A stretch of 64,000 nt of DNA from FEN-1250 sp039918615 (GTDB lineage: Bacteria; Gemmatimonadota; Gemmatimonadetes; Gemmatimonadales; Gemmatimonadaceae), in assembly GCA_039918615.1 (NCBI GenBank), contig JBDSHG010000024.1:1-64000 (forward strand). The letters run 5' to 3'. Shown here piece after piece: positions 26,336 to 34,456 of the stretch (within the stretch, counting starts at the first letter, position 1; each line of letters opens with the position of its first letter). Made by a program: the position numbers and the translations under genes. The notes beneath the pieces are model-generated. The model was given only the letters and a program-made list of their open reading frames with translations. It had not been told where the DNA came from and searched no databases.

Positions 26336-27279
26336 GCTTCACCCGGCACGAGCCGGCTCGCTTCCGCCTCCAGCGGAGCGAGCTGGCGGTCCCCGGCTCG
26401 CGCGTGGAGATGTTCTCCAAGGCGGCCGACGGTCCCGCGGACTTCGTCTTCCTCGATCTCGAAGACGCGGTTGCTCCCAACGATAAGGAGCAGGCGCGCC
26501 TCAACGTCATCGAGGCGCTCAAAACGATTCCCTGGCGCGCGCGAGGGAAGACGATCTCCGTGCGCATCAACGGCATCGACACACACTATATGTATCGCGA
26601 CGTCGTCGACGTCATCGAGCAGGCAGGCCAGTTCGTCGACACGGTGCTCATCCCGAAGGTCGGCGTGCCGTCGGACGTGTACATGGTCGACGCGCTGCTT
26701 ACGCAGATCGAGGATTCCAAAAAGCTCCCGCACCGAATCGGCATCGAAGTGCTCATCGAGACCGCGCTCGGCATGGCGAACGTCGAGGCGATCGCGCAGG
26801 CGAGCGAGCGGCTCGAGGCGATGCACTTCGGCGTCGCGGACTATGCGGCGAGCGTGCGCGCGCGCACGACGAACATCGGCGGCCTCAACCCCGACTATCC
26901 CGGCGATCAGTGGCACTTCGGCATTTCGCGGATGGTCGTCGCGTGCCGCGCCTACGGCCTTCGCGCCATCGATGGCCCCTTCGGTGACTTCAAGGATCCA
27001 GATGGCTTCAAGCTCGCCGCGCGGCGCGCCGCTGCTCTCGGATGCGAGGGAAAGTGGGCGATCCACCCGACACAGATCGATCTCGCGAACGAGCTCTTCA
27101 CTCCGTCGCCGGACGAGGTCACGAAGGCGAAGCGCATTCTCGACGCGCTCGCGGAAGCAGAGGCGCAGGGACGCGGCGCAGCCTCGCTCGACGGCCGACT
27201 CATCGACGCGGCATCCGCGAAGATGGCGCAGAACATCGTCGTGATGGCTGGTGAGATTTCGAAGAAGACGGGGACGTAA
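26332..27279 (+). CDS. mcl: Malyl-CoA lyase (HpcH/HpaI aldolase-citrate lyase superfamily)
   Basis: Cleaves malyl-CoA to acetyl-CoA and glyoxylate. It has 315 residues. The start (RLQRSELAVPGS) and core (ADFVFLDLEDAVAPNDKEQAR, RINGIDTHYMYRDVVD, IPKVGVPSDVYMVD, EVLIETALGMANVEAIA, HFGVADYAASVRART) follow the Methylobacterium-type malyl-CoA lyase closely, as recalled from that family; the carboxylate and metal ligands in FLDLEDAV and EVLIETA are intact. Translationally coupled to sgaA and followed after 84 bases by the malate-CoA ligase genes that supply its substrate. Confidence 0.94.
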   Translation: MSFTRHEPARFRLQRSELAVPGSRVEMFSKAADGPADFVFLDLEDAVAPNDKEQARLNVIEALKTIPWRARGKTISVRINGIDTHYMYRDVVDVIEQAGQFVDTVLIPKVGVPSDVYMVDALLTQIEDSKKLPHRIGIEVLIETALGMANVEAIAQASERLEAMHFGVADYAASVRARTTNIGGLNPDYPGDQWHFGISRMVVACRAYGLRAIDGPFGDFKDPDGFKLAARRAAALGCEGKWAIHPTQIDLANELFTPSPDEVTKAKRILDALAEAEAQGRGAASLDGRLIDAASAKMAQNIVVMAGEISKKTGT

Positions 27280-27363
27280 GCACACCGGCTGACCGTCGCA
27301 AATTCGGCGCGGCCAGTCTACATATTTCAGCATCGACGGGCTGACACCCACACCGAGCAGTCA

Positions 27364-28560
27364 ATGGACATTCACGAATATCAGGCGAAAGAGTTGCTGT
27401 CCGGCTTCGGTGTTGCAGTGCCGAAGGGTGGTGTCGTGTACACTCCCGATCAGGCGGTGTACCGGGCCGAGGAGATCGGTGGGGGACGCTGGGTCGTGAA
27501 GGCGCAGATCCATTCGGGTGCGCGCGGAAAGGCCGGCGGCATCAAGCTCTGCACCACAGCCGAAGAGGTGCGCGCAGCGGCGACGGAGCTGCTCGGCAAG
27601 AAGCTCGTCACGCATCAGACCGGACCCGCGGGGAAAATCGTGCATCGCCTCTACGTCGAGTCCGCGGTACCGATCAGGCGCGAGCTGTACATCGGGCTCG
27701 TGCTCGATCGGCGATCGGAGCGCGTGTGCGTCGTCGCGGCGCCGGAAGGGGGAATGGAGATCGAAGAGATCGCTGCCGCCTCGCCCGACACCATGCTCAA
27801 GGTGATGATCGAGCCCGCGGTCGGCATGCAGCCCTTTCAGGCGCGCGAGATTGCGTTTGGGCTCAAGCTCAACCCCGCCGAGATCAACCAGGCCGTCAAG
27901 GCGATTCTCGGCGCGTATCGCGCCTTCCGCGATCTCGATGCGACGATGGTCGAGATCAACCCGCTCGCGATCACGGAGAGCGGACAGGTGCTCGCGCTCG
28001 ATGCGAAAATGCAGTTCGACGACAACGCCATGTTCCGCAATCCCGGCGTCGCCGAGCTGCGCGACTACGCCGAGGAAGACCCTCGCGATGCGGAGGCCGC
28101 GAAGCACGGGCTGAATTACATCGCGCTCGAGGGGGCGATCGGCTGTATCGTGAATGGCGCAGGGCTGGCCATGGCCACGATGGATATGATCACCCACGCT
28201 GGCGGCGAGCCGGCGAACTTTCTCGATATCGGCGGTGGAGCCTCTCCAGAGCGCGTTGCCGCAGCGTTTCGTCTCGTCCTCTCCGATCCTCGCGTGCGTT
28301 GCGTGCTCGTCAACATCTTCGCGGGCATCAATCGCTGCGACTGGGTAGCCGAGGGGATCATTCAGGCGGCGAAGGACGTGAACGTGCCGGTGCCGATCGT
28401 GGCGCGGCTCGCGGGAACGAACGTCGAGCAGGGACGGCAAATATTGCGCGACAGTGGACTGAGCATCATCTCCGCAGATACCCTTGCGGATGCAGCCGAG
28501 AAAGCGGTCGCTGCATTGAATGCACCAGTGGCTCGCACCATCAGGGAGAAAGTCTCGTGA
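27364..28560 (+). CDS. mtkA: Malate-CoA ligase (malate thiokinase) beta subunit
   Basis: ATP-grasp subunit of the enzyme making malyl-CoA from malate, CoA and ATP. It has 398 residues beginning MDIHEYQAKELLSGFGVAVPKG. It is a SucC homologue, but the phrases AVPKGGVVYTPDQAVY, EEIAAASPDTML and the run NYIALEGAIGCIVNGAGLAM match methylotroph MtkA better than succinyl-CoA synthetase. Location next to mcl, sga, hpr and ppc supports malate as substrate. The stop overlaps the start of the alpha-subunit gene (GTGA). Some residual succinate activity cannot be excluded from sequence. Confidence 0.92.
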   Translation: MDIHEYQAKELLSGFGVAVPKGGVVYTPDQAVYRAEEIGGGRWVVKAQIHSGARGKAGGIKLCTTAEEVRAAATELLGKKLVTHQTGPAGKIVHRLYVESAVPIRRELYIGLVLDRRSERVCVVAAPEGGMEIEEIAAASPDTMLKVMIEPAVGMQPFQAREIAFGLKLNPAEINQAVKAILGAYRAFRDLDATMVEINPLAITESGQVLALDAKMQFDDNAMFRNPGVAELRDYAEEDPRDAEAAKHGLNYIALEGAIGCIVNGAGLAMATMDMITHAGGEPANFLDIGGGASPERVAAAFRLVLSDPRVRCVLVNIFAGINRCDWVAEGIIQAAKDVNVPVPIVARLAGTNVEQGRQILRDSGLSIISADTLADAAEKAVAALNAPVARTIREKVS

Positions 28561-29465
28561 GCATTCTGATCGACGAAAAGACCCGGATTCTCTTCCAGGG
28601 ATTCACGGGCGACAAGTCGACCTTCCACGCGAAGGAAGCGATCGAGTACGGCACGAAGATCGTCGGCGGTGTCACTCCCGGAAAAGGCGGTGGTAAGCAT
28701 CTGGGACTTCCCGTGTTCGATACAATGAAGGAAGCAGTGGCGGAGACTGGAGCGACGGCGAGCGGCATCTTCGTCCCGGCGCCGTTCTGCGCCGACGCGA
28801 TCATGGAAGCCGCAGACGCCGGTATTCAGCTCATCGTCTGCATCACCGACGGCATCCCGGCTCAGGATATGATGCGCGTCAAGCGCTACATGCTTCGCTA
28901 CTCGCGCGAGCGGAAGCCCACGCTGATCGGTCCGAATTGCGCCGGCGTCATCTCGCCGGGCAAAGCGATGATCGGCATCATGCCCGGCAGCATCTACACG
29001 CAGGGGCGAGTCGGCATTGTGTCTCGCTCCGGCACGCTCGGCTACGAGGCCGCGGCGCAGATGCAGGCGCTCGGCATCGGGGTGAGCACGAGCGTCGGCA
29101 TCGGCGGCGATCCGATCAACGGAAGCTCGTTCGTCGACATGCTGCAGCGCTTCGAAGCCGATGACGAAACCGACGCTGTGATGATGATCGGCGAAATCGG
29201 CGGCCCGCAGGAGGCCGAGGCATCGCTGTGGGCGCGCGACAACATGTCGAAGCCGATCGTCGGCTACGTCGCCGGGCTTTCGGCGCCGCGCGGACGCCGC
29301 ATGGGGCACGCCGGCGCGATCATTTCCGCATTCGGCGACAGCGCGCTCGAGAAGGCGGAGATCATGCGCAACTCGGGACTCACTGTTGCGTCGAGTCCCG
29401 CCGAGCTCGGATCGGCGATGAAGCAGGCGCTTTCGAAGCCTGCTCGTCGCGTGGTGCTTGCCTGA
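28557..29465 (+). CDS. mtkB: Malate-CoA ligase (malate thiokinase) alpha subunit
   Basis: CoA-binding, phosphohistidine-bearing subunit, 302 residues from the GTG at 28557. MSILIDEKTRILFQGFTGDK opens the Rossmann CoA-binding domain; the catalytic His251 lies in RRMGHAGAIIS. The N-terminus and the segment ITDGIPAQDMMRVKRYM are characteristic of MtkB. Coupled to mtkA by a four-base overlap; the hydroxypyruvate reductase ATG follows its stop by one base. Confidence 0.92.
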   Translation: MSILIDEKTRILFQGFTGDKSTFHAKEAIEYGTKIVGGVTPGKGGGKHLGLPVFDTMKEAVAETGATASGIFVPAPFCADAIMEAADAGIQLIVCITDGIPAQDMMRVKRYMLRYSRERKPTLIGPNCAGVISPGKAMIGIMPGSIYTQGRVGIVSRSGTLGYEAAAQMQALGIGVSTSVGIGGDPINGSSFVDMLQRFEADDETDAVMMIGEIGGPQEAEASLWARDNMSKPIVGYVAGLSAPRGRRMGHAGAIISAFGDSALEKAEIMRNSGLTVASSPAELGSAMKQALSKPARRVVLA

Positions 29466-29466
29466 T

Positions 29467-30438
29467 ATGACGAAGCCCAGGGTCGTCATCACGCGGAAGA
29501 TCCCGGCTGCGGCCGAGGCGCGCGCGAAGCAACTGTTCGACGTCGTGTTGAATTCGGATGACAAGCCGCTCGACGCCGCGGCGCTGGCCAGGGTGATGCG
29601 TGAGGCGGACGGGCTGCTGCCGTGCGTCGCCGACAAGATCACCGCCGATCTGCTCGCGACACCCGGGCGCACGGTGAAGATCGTGTCGAACTATGGAGTC
29701 GGCTACAACAACATCGATGTCGTGGGGGCGAAGGAGAACGGCGTCGTGGTCACGAACACGCCGGATGTGCTCACCGAAGACACGGCTGACCTCGCGCTCA
29801 CGCTGATGCTGGCGACGGCGCGGCGCGCCGGTGAGGGCGAGCGCGAGGTGCGCGGCGGCAAGTGGACTGGCTGGCGTCCGATGCACATGCTCGCGACGCA
29901 GGTGCACGGGAAGACGCTCGGCCTCATCGGCATCGGGCGCATCGGACGCGCGGTGGCGAAGCGCGCGCATCTCGGATTTGGGATGAAGATCATCTACCAC
30001 GATCCGTATCCGCTCAGCGATGCCGACACGAAGGTGCTGAACGCCGAGCGGAAGGCGAGCATCGAGGCGGTGCTGAGTGAGAGCGACTTCGTGTCGCTGC
30101 ACTGCCCGGCGACCCCCGAGACGAGGCATCTGATGAATGCCGGGCGGTTCGGCCAGATGAAGAAGGGGTCGATCCTCATCAACACGGCACGTGGCGACGT
30201 CGTGAACGAGGCCGATCTGATCGAGGCGCTCAACGCGGGAACGATTGCGGGTGCGGGGCTCGATGTCTTCGAGAGGGAGCCATCCGTGCCGGCGGCGTTG
30301 ATCGCGATGGAAAACGTGGTGCTGCTTCCGCACCTGGGGAGCGCGACGCTGGAGGCGCGCACCGCGATGGGGATGCGCGCGATCGACAATCTCGAGGCCT
30401 TCTTCGGGGGCACGGCGCCGCGCGACCGCGTCGCCTGA
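29467..30438 (+). CDS. hprA: Hydroxypyruvate reductase / D-glycerate dehydrogenase
   Basis: Reduces hydroxypyruvate (and glyoxylate) with NAD(P)H. It has 323 residues from the ATG at 29467. D-2-hydroxyacid dehydrogenase layout: NAD-binding GIGRIGRAVAKRA, substrate Arg in ILINTARGDVVNEADL, Glu in AGLDVFEREP and the catalytic His in VLLPHLGSAT. SNYGVGYNNIDV is typical of glyoxylate/hydroxypyruvate reductases. Its place between mtkB and ppc, with sgaA upstream, makes hydroxypyruvate the likely substrate. Confidence 0.92.
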   Translation: MTKPRVVITRKIPAAAEARAKQLFDVVLNSDDKPLDAAALARVMREADGLLPCVADKITADLLATPGRTVKIVSNYGVGYNNIDVVGAKENGVVVTNTPDVLTEDTADLALTLMLATARRAGEGEREVRGGKWTGWRPMHMLATQVHGKTLGLIGIGRIGRAVAKRAHLGFGMKIIYHDPYPLSDADTKVLNAERKASIEAVLSESDFVSLHCPATPETRHLMNAGRFGQMKKGSILINTARGDVVNEADLIEALNAGTIAGAGLDVFEREPSVPAALIAMENVVLLPHLGSATLEARTAMGMRAIDNLEAFFGGTAPRDRVA

Positions 30439-30443
30439 CCGCA

Positions 30444-33176
30444 GTGGCAACTCGCGCGCACTTCCGCGCACCGCCGGCGGTTCCGATTGGAGCAACCGCG
30501 ATGGAGCTTCCGACGCCCGAGTCGGGGGCGGAGCGACTGCTCGTCGAGATGTTGCGGCAGGTCGTGATGCTGCGAGCGCCGGAGTCGGCGGCGGTGCTCG
30601 AAGGCGGGAAGATAGATGGTAACAGTTCCGGTGAGTCGATCGCGCGCTCGCTGCAAACCGTCGGGCTCCTCTCTCAGATTCTCCCGATCGCCGAGCTGCA
30701 CGACGCAATGGATGCGCGGCAGCGCGTGGAGCGCGAGCGCGGCTTCGAGTCCCTCACGGGAACGTTCGCGAAGGTGATCGCCGAGTGGAAAGCGCTCGGC
30801 GTGCCGGCGGATACGGTGCGCGAACTCCTGCGCACCTTCCGCGTGATCCCGACGATCACCGCCCATCCGACCGAGGCGAAGCGCGTCACGGTGCTCGAAA
30901 AGCTGCGCACGATCTACGCGCTGCTGCTCAAGCTCGATGGTCCGCTGGTCACGTCGCGCGAGCGCGCGCTCTTCGGCGAGGAGCTTCGCACGGAGCTCGA
31001 TCTCCTCTGGATGACCGGTGAGCTCAAGCTCGAGAAGCCGACGGTCGCGCAGGAGGTGGCGTGGGCGCTCCACTTCTTCGACACCACACTGTTCGGCCTC
31101 GTCTGGCTGCTCCACGATTCGCTGGCGCGCGCGCTGGCCGAGTCGTATCCCGGCGAGCATTTCGATCTCCCCAACTTCGTGCAGTTCGGCTCGTGGGTAG
31201 GAGGCGACCGCGACGGAAATCCGAATGTCACGAACGAGGTGACGCGAGCGGCGCTCAAGGAGTATCGCTCCAAGTGTCTCCATCGATATCAGCGACGCGT
31301 GGCAGAGCTGTCACGTGAGCTGAGCATCTCGGAGCGGTCGACGAAGTTCACCGACGAATTCAAGCAGGCGCTCGCGCGCGCGCTCGAGGCGAGCAACGAT
31401 GGCGAGCGTCTCGCGGCGCGCAATCCCGGAGAGCTCTGCCGGCAATGGCTGAGCGTCGTGCAGCGGCGGCTCGCGGCGACCGTGGACGAGAGTCAGCGTA
31501 AGCGCGGTGGCGAGGGGCTGACAGCGCCGCCGTATGCGACCGCTGACGATCTCGTCGCCGATCTCAAGACGCTCGAGCGCGCGCTCATCGATGCGGAGTG
31601 CGGCGCGATCGCGCGCGCGACGGTGGTGCCCGTCCGGCGCGAGGTCGAAGCGTTTCGCTTTTCCACGGTACGACTCGATGTGCGCCAGGGCTCGGGCGCA
31701 TTCAACTCGGCAGTCGAGGAGCTTCGCCAGGCGCGCGGCGCGACGGAGGGCGCGTCGTGGGTCCGCGATGCGCTCACGCGTCCGATGCGCGAGGGCGAGG
31801 CGGGCGTCACGTCGGAGGGGGCGAAGGAGACCTGCGCGATGTTCACGCTCGTGCGCGAGCTGCGGAAGAGCATCGACCGGCGCGCCTTCGGGAGCCTGAT
31901 CATCAGCAACACGCAGAGCGCGGCGGATGTGCTCAACGTGTATCTGCTCGCGAAGGAGGGCGGGCTCTTCCACGATGCCGCCGGCGTCGAGAGCTGCACG
32001 CTGCCCATCGTGCCGCTCTTCGAGACCATCGAGGATCTTCGCCGCGCGCCGGCGATCATGCGCGAGCTCTTCAGCGTGCCGGTGGTGAAGCGCAGCGTGC
32101 GCGCCCAGGGTGGCGTGCAGGAAGTGATGATCGGCTATTCGGACTCGAACAAGGATGGCGGCTTTCTCACGTCGAACTGGGAGCTGTACCAGGCGCAGAA
32201 GAGGCTCGCGCGCACGGCGCAGGAGTGCGGCGTCGAGCTTTCGTTCTTCCACGGTCGCGGCGGATCGGTGAGCCGGGGCGGCGCACCGACGCATCGCGCG
32301 ATCGCCGCGCAGCCGCCCGGCACGATCCGCGGGCGGATGCGGACGACGGAGCAGGGCGAGGTCGTCTCGTTCAAATTCGGCTACCGGAACGCGGCGTTCT
32401 ATCAGCTCGAGCTCCTGGCATCGAGCGTTTTGGAATACTCGCTGCCGAGCGATGAGGCGGTGCCCGTGCCGGGGCTTGGGGAGGCGATGGAAGCGTTGAG
32501 CGGCGCGGCGTTCGCGGCCTATCGCGGCCTCATTCAGCATCCGGGGCTCATTGAGTACTACACGGCGGCGACGCCGCTCGAGGAGTTGCAGCTGCTCAAC
32601 ATCGGCTCGCGTCCGGCGCGCCGCGGAGGGACACGATCGCTGAGCGACCTGCGTGCGATCCCGTGGGTGTTCGCGTGGACGCAGAACCGGCACCTCGTGC
32701 CGGGGTGGTACGGAGTGGGAAGCGCGCTCAACTCCTTCCTCAGTGTGCGCGGCGAGCGCGGCGAGGCGATGCTGCGACGGATGTTCGCCGAGACGCCGAT
32801 CTTCCGCCTCATCATCGACGAGGTGGAGAAGACGCTGGCGCAGGTCGATCTCTCGCTCGTGCGCGCGTACGCGAGTCTGGTGCCCAACAAGCTCGCGCGC
32901 GCGGAGGTGCTCGCGCTGATCGAGGCGGAATACGAGCGCACGGTGACGGCGGTGCTGCATCTCACGGGTGAGGAGGCGCTGGCCGAGCGCTTCCCGCAAT
33001 TCCGTAGGCGCATGACGCGGCGGCTGGGGATGCTGGAGCGCGCGCACTATCAGCAGATCGAGCTGCTGCGTCGCGTGCGGGGGAAGCAAACCGAGGGTGC
33101 GGAGCGCGAGGACGATCTTGCGGCGCTGCTCTTGTCGATCAATTGTATCGCGGCGGGATTTGGGACTACGGGCTGA
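30444..33176 (+). CDS. ppc: Phosphoenolpyruvate carboxylase
   Basis: Adds bicarbonate to PEP, giving oxaloacetate; the CO2-fixing step of the serine cycle. It has 910 residues from a GTG at 30444, with an ATG at 30501 as alternative. Catalytic elements are intact: His141 in TAHPTEAKR, GGDRDGNPNVT, Lys570 in GYSDSNKDGGFLTSNW and His603/Arg605 in FFHGRGGSVSRGGAPTHRAI. The C-terminus ends in the usual small-residue tail (IAAGFGTTG). Last gene of the serine-cycle operon, five bases after hprA. Whether it is acetyl-CoA-insensitive like methylotroph PEPC cannot be told from sequence. Confidence 0.96.
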   Translation: MATRAHFRAPPAVPIGATAMELPTPESGAERLLVEMLRQVVMLRAPESAAVLEGGKIDGNSSGESIARSLQTVGLLSQILPIAELHDAMDARQRVERERGFESLTGTFAKVIAEWKALGVPADTVRELLRTFRVIPTITAHPTEAKRVTVLEKLRTIYALLLKLDGPLVTSRERALFGEELRTELDLLWMTGELKLEKPTVAQEVAWALHFFDTTLFGLVWLLHDSLARALAESYPGEHFDLPNFVQFGSWVGGDRDGNPNVTNEVTRAALKEYRSKCLHRYQRRVAELSRELSISERSTKFTDEFKQALARALEASNDGERLAARNPGELCRQWLSVVQRRLAATVDESQRKRGGEGLTAPPYATADDLVADLKTLERALIDAECGAIARATVVPVRREVEAFRFSTVRLDVRQGSGAFNSAVEELRQARGATEGASWVRDALTRPMREGEAGVTSEGAKETCAMFTLVRELRKSIDRRAFGSLIISNTQSAADVLNVYLLAKEGGLFHDAAGVESCTLPIVPLFETIEDLRRAPAIMRELFSVPVVKRSVRAQGGVQEVMIGYSDSNKDGGFLTSNWELYQAQKRLARTAQECGVELSFFHGRGGSVSRGGAPTHRAIAAQPPGTIRGRMRTTEQGEVVSFKFGYRNAAFYQLELLASSVLEYSLPSDEAVPVPGLGEAMEALSGAAFAAYRGLIQHPGLIEYYTAATPLEELQLLNIGSRPARRGGTRSLSDLRAIPWVFAWTQNRHLVPGWYGVGSALNSFLSVRGERGEAMLRRMFAETPIFRLIIDEVEKTLAQVDLSLVRAYASLVPNKLARAEVLALIEAEYERTVTAVLHLTGEEALAERFPQFRRRMTRRLGMLERAHYQQIELLRRVRGKQTEGAEREDDLAALLLSINCIAAGFGTTG

Positions 33177-33204
33177 CCCGTGCGACGACCAGAGTGAGGA
33201 CCAC

Positions 33205-33238
33205 TTGCGCATCCGCATGGCATGTTGTATTTAACAAC
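33205..33238 (+). promoter_or_regulatory. Promoter with overlapping palindrome upstream of arsR-type gene
   Basis: TTGCGC (33205-33210), 17 bases, TATTTA (33228-33233). The palindrome GTTGTATTTAACAAC (33224-33238) covers the -10 element, which fits autorepression by the ArsR-type regulator encoded 30 bases downstream. Confidence 0.5.
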
Positions 33239-33267
33239 TACGTTATTTAAGCTAAAGGTTAAGTACG

Positions 33268-33636
33268 ATGACCGTTGACCATCTCAGCACCACCTTCGCC
33301 GCACTCGCCGATCCCACGCGCCGAGCGATCCTCGCCCGGCTCGCCTCCGGCGAATCGACCGTCAACGAGCTCGCCAAGCCCTTCGCCATGAGCTTGCCGG
33401 CCGTCTCCCGCCACCTCAAGGTGCTCGAGCACGCCGGCCTCATCTCGCGCGGCCGCGATGCGCAGTGGCGCCCAGCCAAGCTCGAAGCTGCGCCGCTCGA
33501 AACGGCCTCGGGGTGGATCGAGAAATACCGGCGGTTCTGGGACGACAGCTTCGACCGCCTCGATCTCTACATCATCGAACTTCAACGCCAGGAGAAGGCC
33601 AATGCGCGCAACAGGAAAAAGCGCCACAAGCGCTGA
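33268..33636 (+). CDS. ArsR-family winged-helix transcriptional regulator
   Basis: 122-residue repressor. ALADPTRRAILARLASGESTVNELAKPFAMSLPAVSRHLKVLEHAGLISRGRDAQWRP is a complete ArsR wHTH. There is no CxC metal-binding box, and the C-terminus (WIEKYRRFWDDSFDRLDLYIIELQ) matches the SRPBCC-associated ArsR subgroup. It overlaps the start of the SRPBCC gene by 35 bases, so the two are translated as a pair, a common arrangement. Confidence 0.93.
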   Translation: MTVDHLSTTFAALADPTRRAILARLASGESTVNELAKPFAMSLPAVSRHLKVLEHAGLISRGRDAQWRPAKLEAAPLETASGWIEKYRRFWDDSFDRLDLYIIELQRQEKANARNRKKRHKR

Positions 33637-34114
33637 GCCGGACTCGAAGACGCTCGAGCTCACCATCACCCGCATCTTCGACGTGCCGCGTGATCTCGTG
33701 TGGAAGCTTTTCACCGAGCCCGAACATCTGATGAACTGGATGGGGCCTCGCGGCTTCACGCCGATGCACTTCACACAGGACGCACGCGTCGGCGGCAGAT
33801 GGCGTGGCATGCTCCACCCCGACACGAACAATCCGCACACGCAGAAGGATCTCTGGCAGGGCGGCGTCTTCGAGGAGATCGCCCCACCCGAGCGCATCGC
33901 CTACACCTTCGCGTGGGAAGAAGGAATGAGCGGGAACCCCGCCACAGAGACGCTCGTCACCCTCATCTTCGCCGACCGGGGCGAGAAAACAAGGCTGACC
34001 TTCACCCAGCGCGGCTTCACTTCCGAGGGCGAGCGCGACGGCCACATCGGCGGCTGGAACAGCGCCTTCGACAAGCTCGACAACTACGTCGCCACGCTCG
34101 ACGAGGGCGAATAG
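33602..34114 (+). CDS. SRPBCC-domain (AHSA1-like) protein
   Basis: 170-residue START-like small-molecule-binding fold. The ATG at 33602 has AGGAG upstream. The characteristic elements are ITRIFDVPRDLVWKLFTEPEHLMNWMGP, GGRWRG, GVFEEIAPPERIAYTF and the C-terminal helix GHIGGWNSAFDKLDNYVATL. The ligand is unknown. Cotranscribed with the ArsR-type regulator. Confidence 0.9.
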   Translation: MRATGKSATSAEPDSKTLELTITRIFDVPRDLVWKLFTEPEHLMNWMGPRGFTPMHFTQDARVGGRWRGMLHPDTNNPHTQKDLWQGGVFEEIAPPERIAYTFAWEEGMSGNPATETLVTLIFADRGEKTRLTFTQRGFTSEGERDGHIGGWNSAFDKLDNYVATLDEGE

Positions 34115-34156
34115 CCATAAGCGGCGGCCTTTCGGAAGCGCGCCTCGCTCGCCTGC

Positions 34157-34402
34157 ATGGCGTCAAGGTTGGCTGCGTCGACCGCGGCGAGCTTCGGAAT
34201 GTCCGTCGTCACACAAATGAGCGACTATTCGGGAACCGTCGGAACATTCGGCTGGGATGGCGGATTGGGTACCAGCTGGTACTGCGATCCCCGCGAGAGT
34301 ATGATCCGCATCCTGATGACCCGGGTGATGTGGGCCTCGCCGGCCGGGACGCGGGTATCCTCCGACTTCGCGACCGCTGCGTATCAGGCGATCGCCGACT
34401 GA
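34157..34402 (+). pseudogene. C-terminal remnant of a serine beta-lactamase-family (class C-like) hydrolase
   Basis: An 81-codon frame ending in TGA at 34402 encodes GMSVVTQMSDYSGTVGTFGWDGGLGTSWY and then DPRESMIRILMTRVMW and SSDFATAAYQAIAD. This is the end of a beta-lactamase/D-aminopeptidase-type serine hydrolase, with the GWDGGLGTSWY strand and final helix. The catalytic SxxK and YxN parts, about 300 residues, are missing. It sits in a 342-base gap between the SRPBCC gene and the MATE gene and must be a decayed fragment. Confidence 0.6.
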
Positions 34403-34456
34403 TTCGCAGACGATCTCAGACTCCGCACACATGCCGCCTAGCAGCGTCTCCGCACC

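Noticed and set aside
27364..29465. Reading mtkA/mtkB as succinyl-CoA synthetase (sucC/sucD)
   Set aside because: Sequence phrases and the serine-cycle neighbours both favour malate-CoA ligase, though substrate overlap cannot be excluded.
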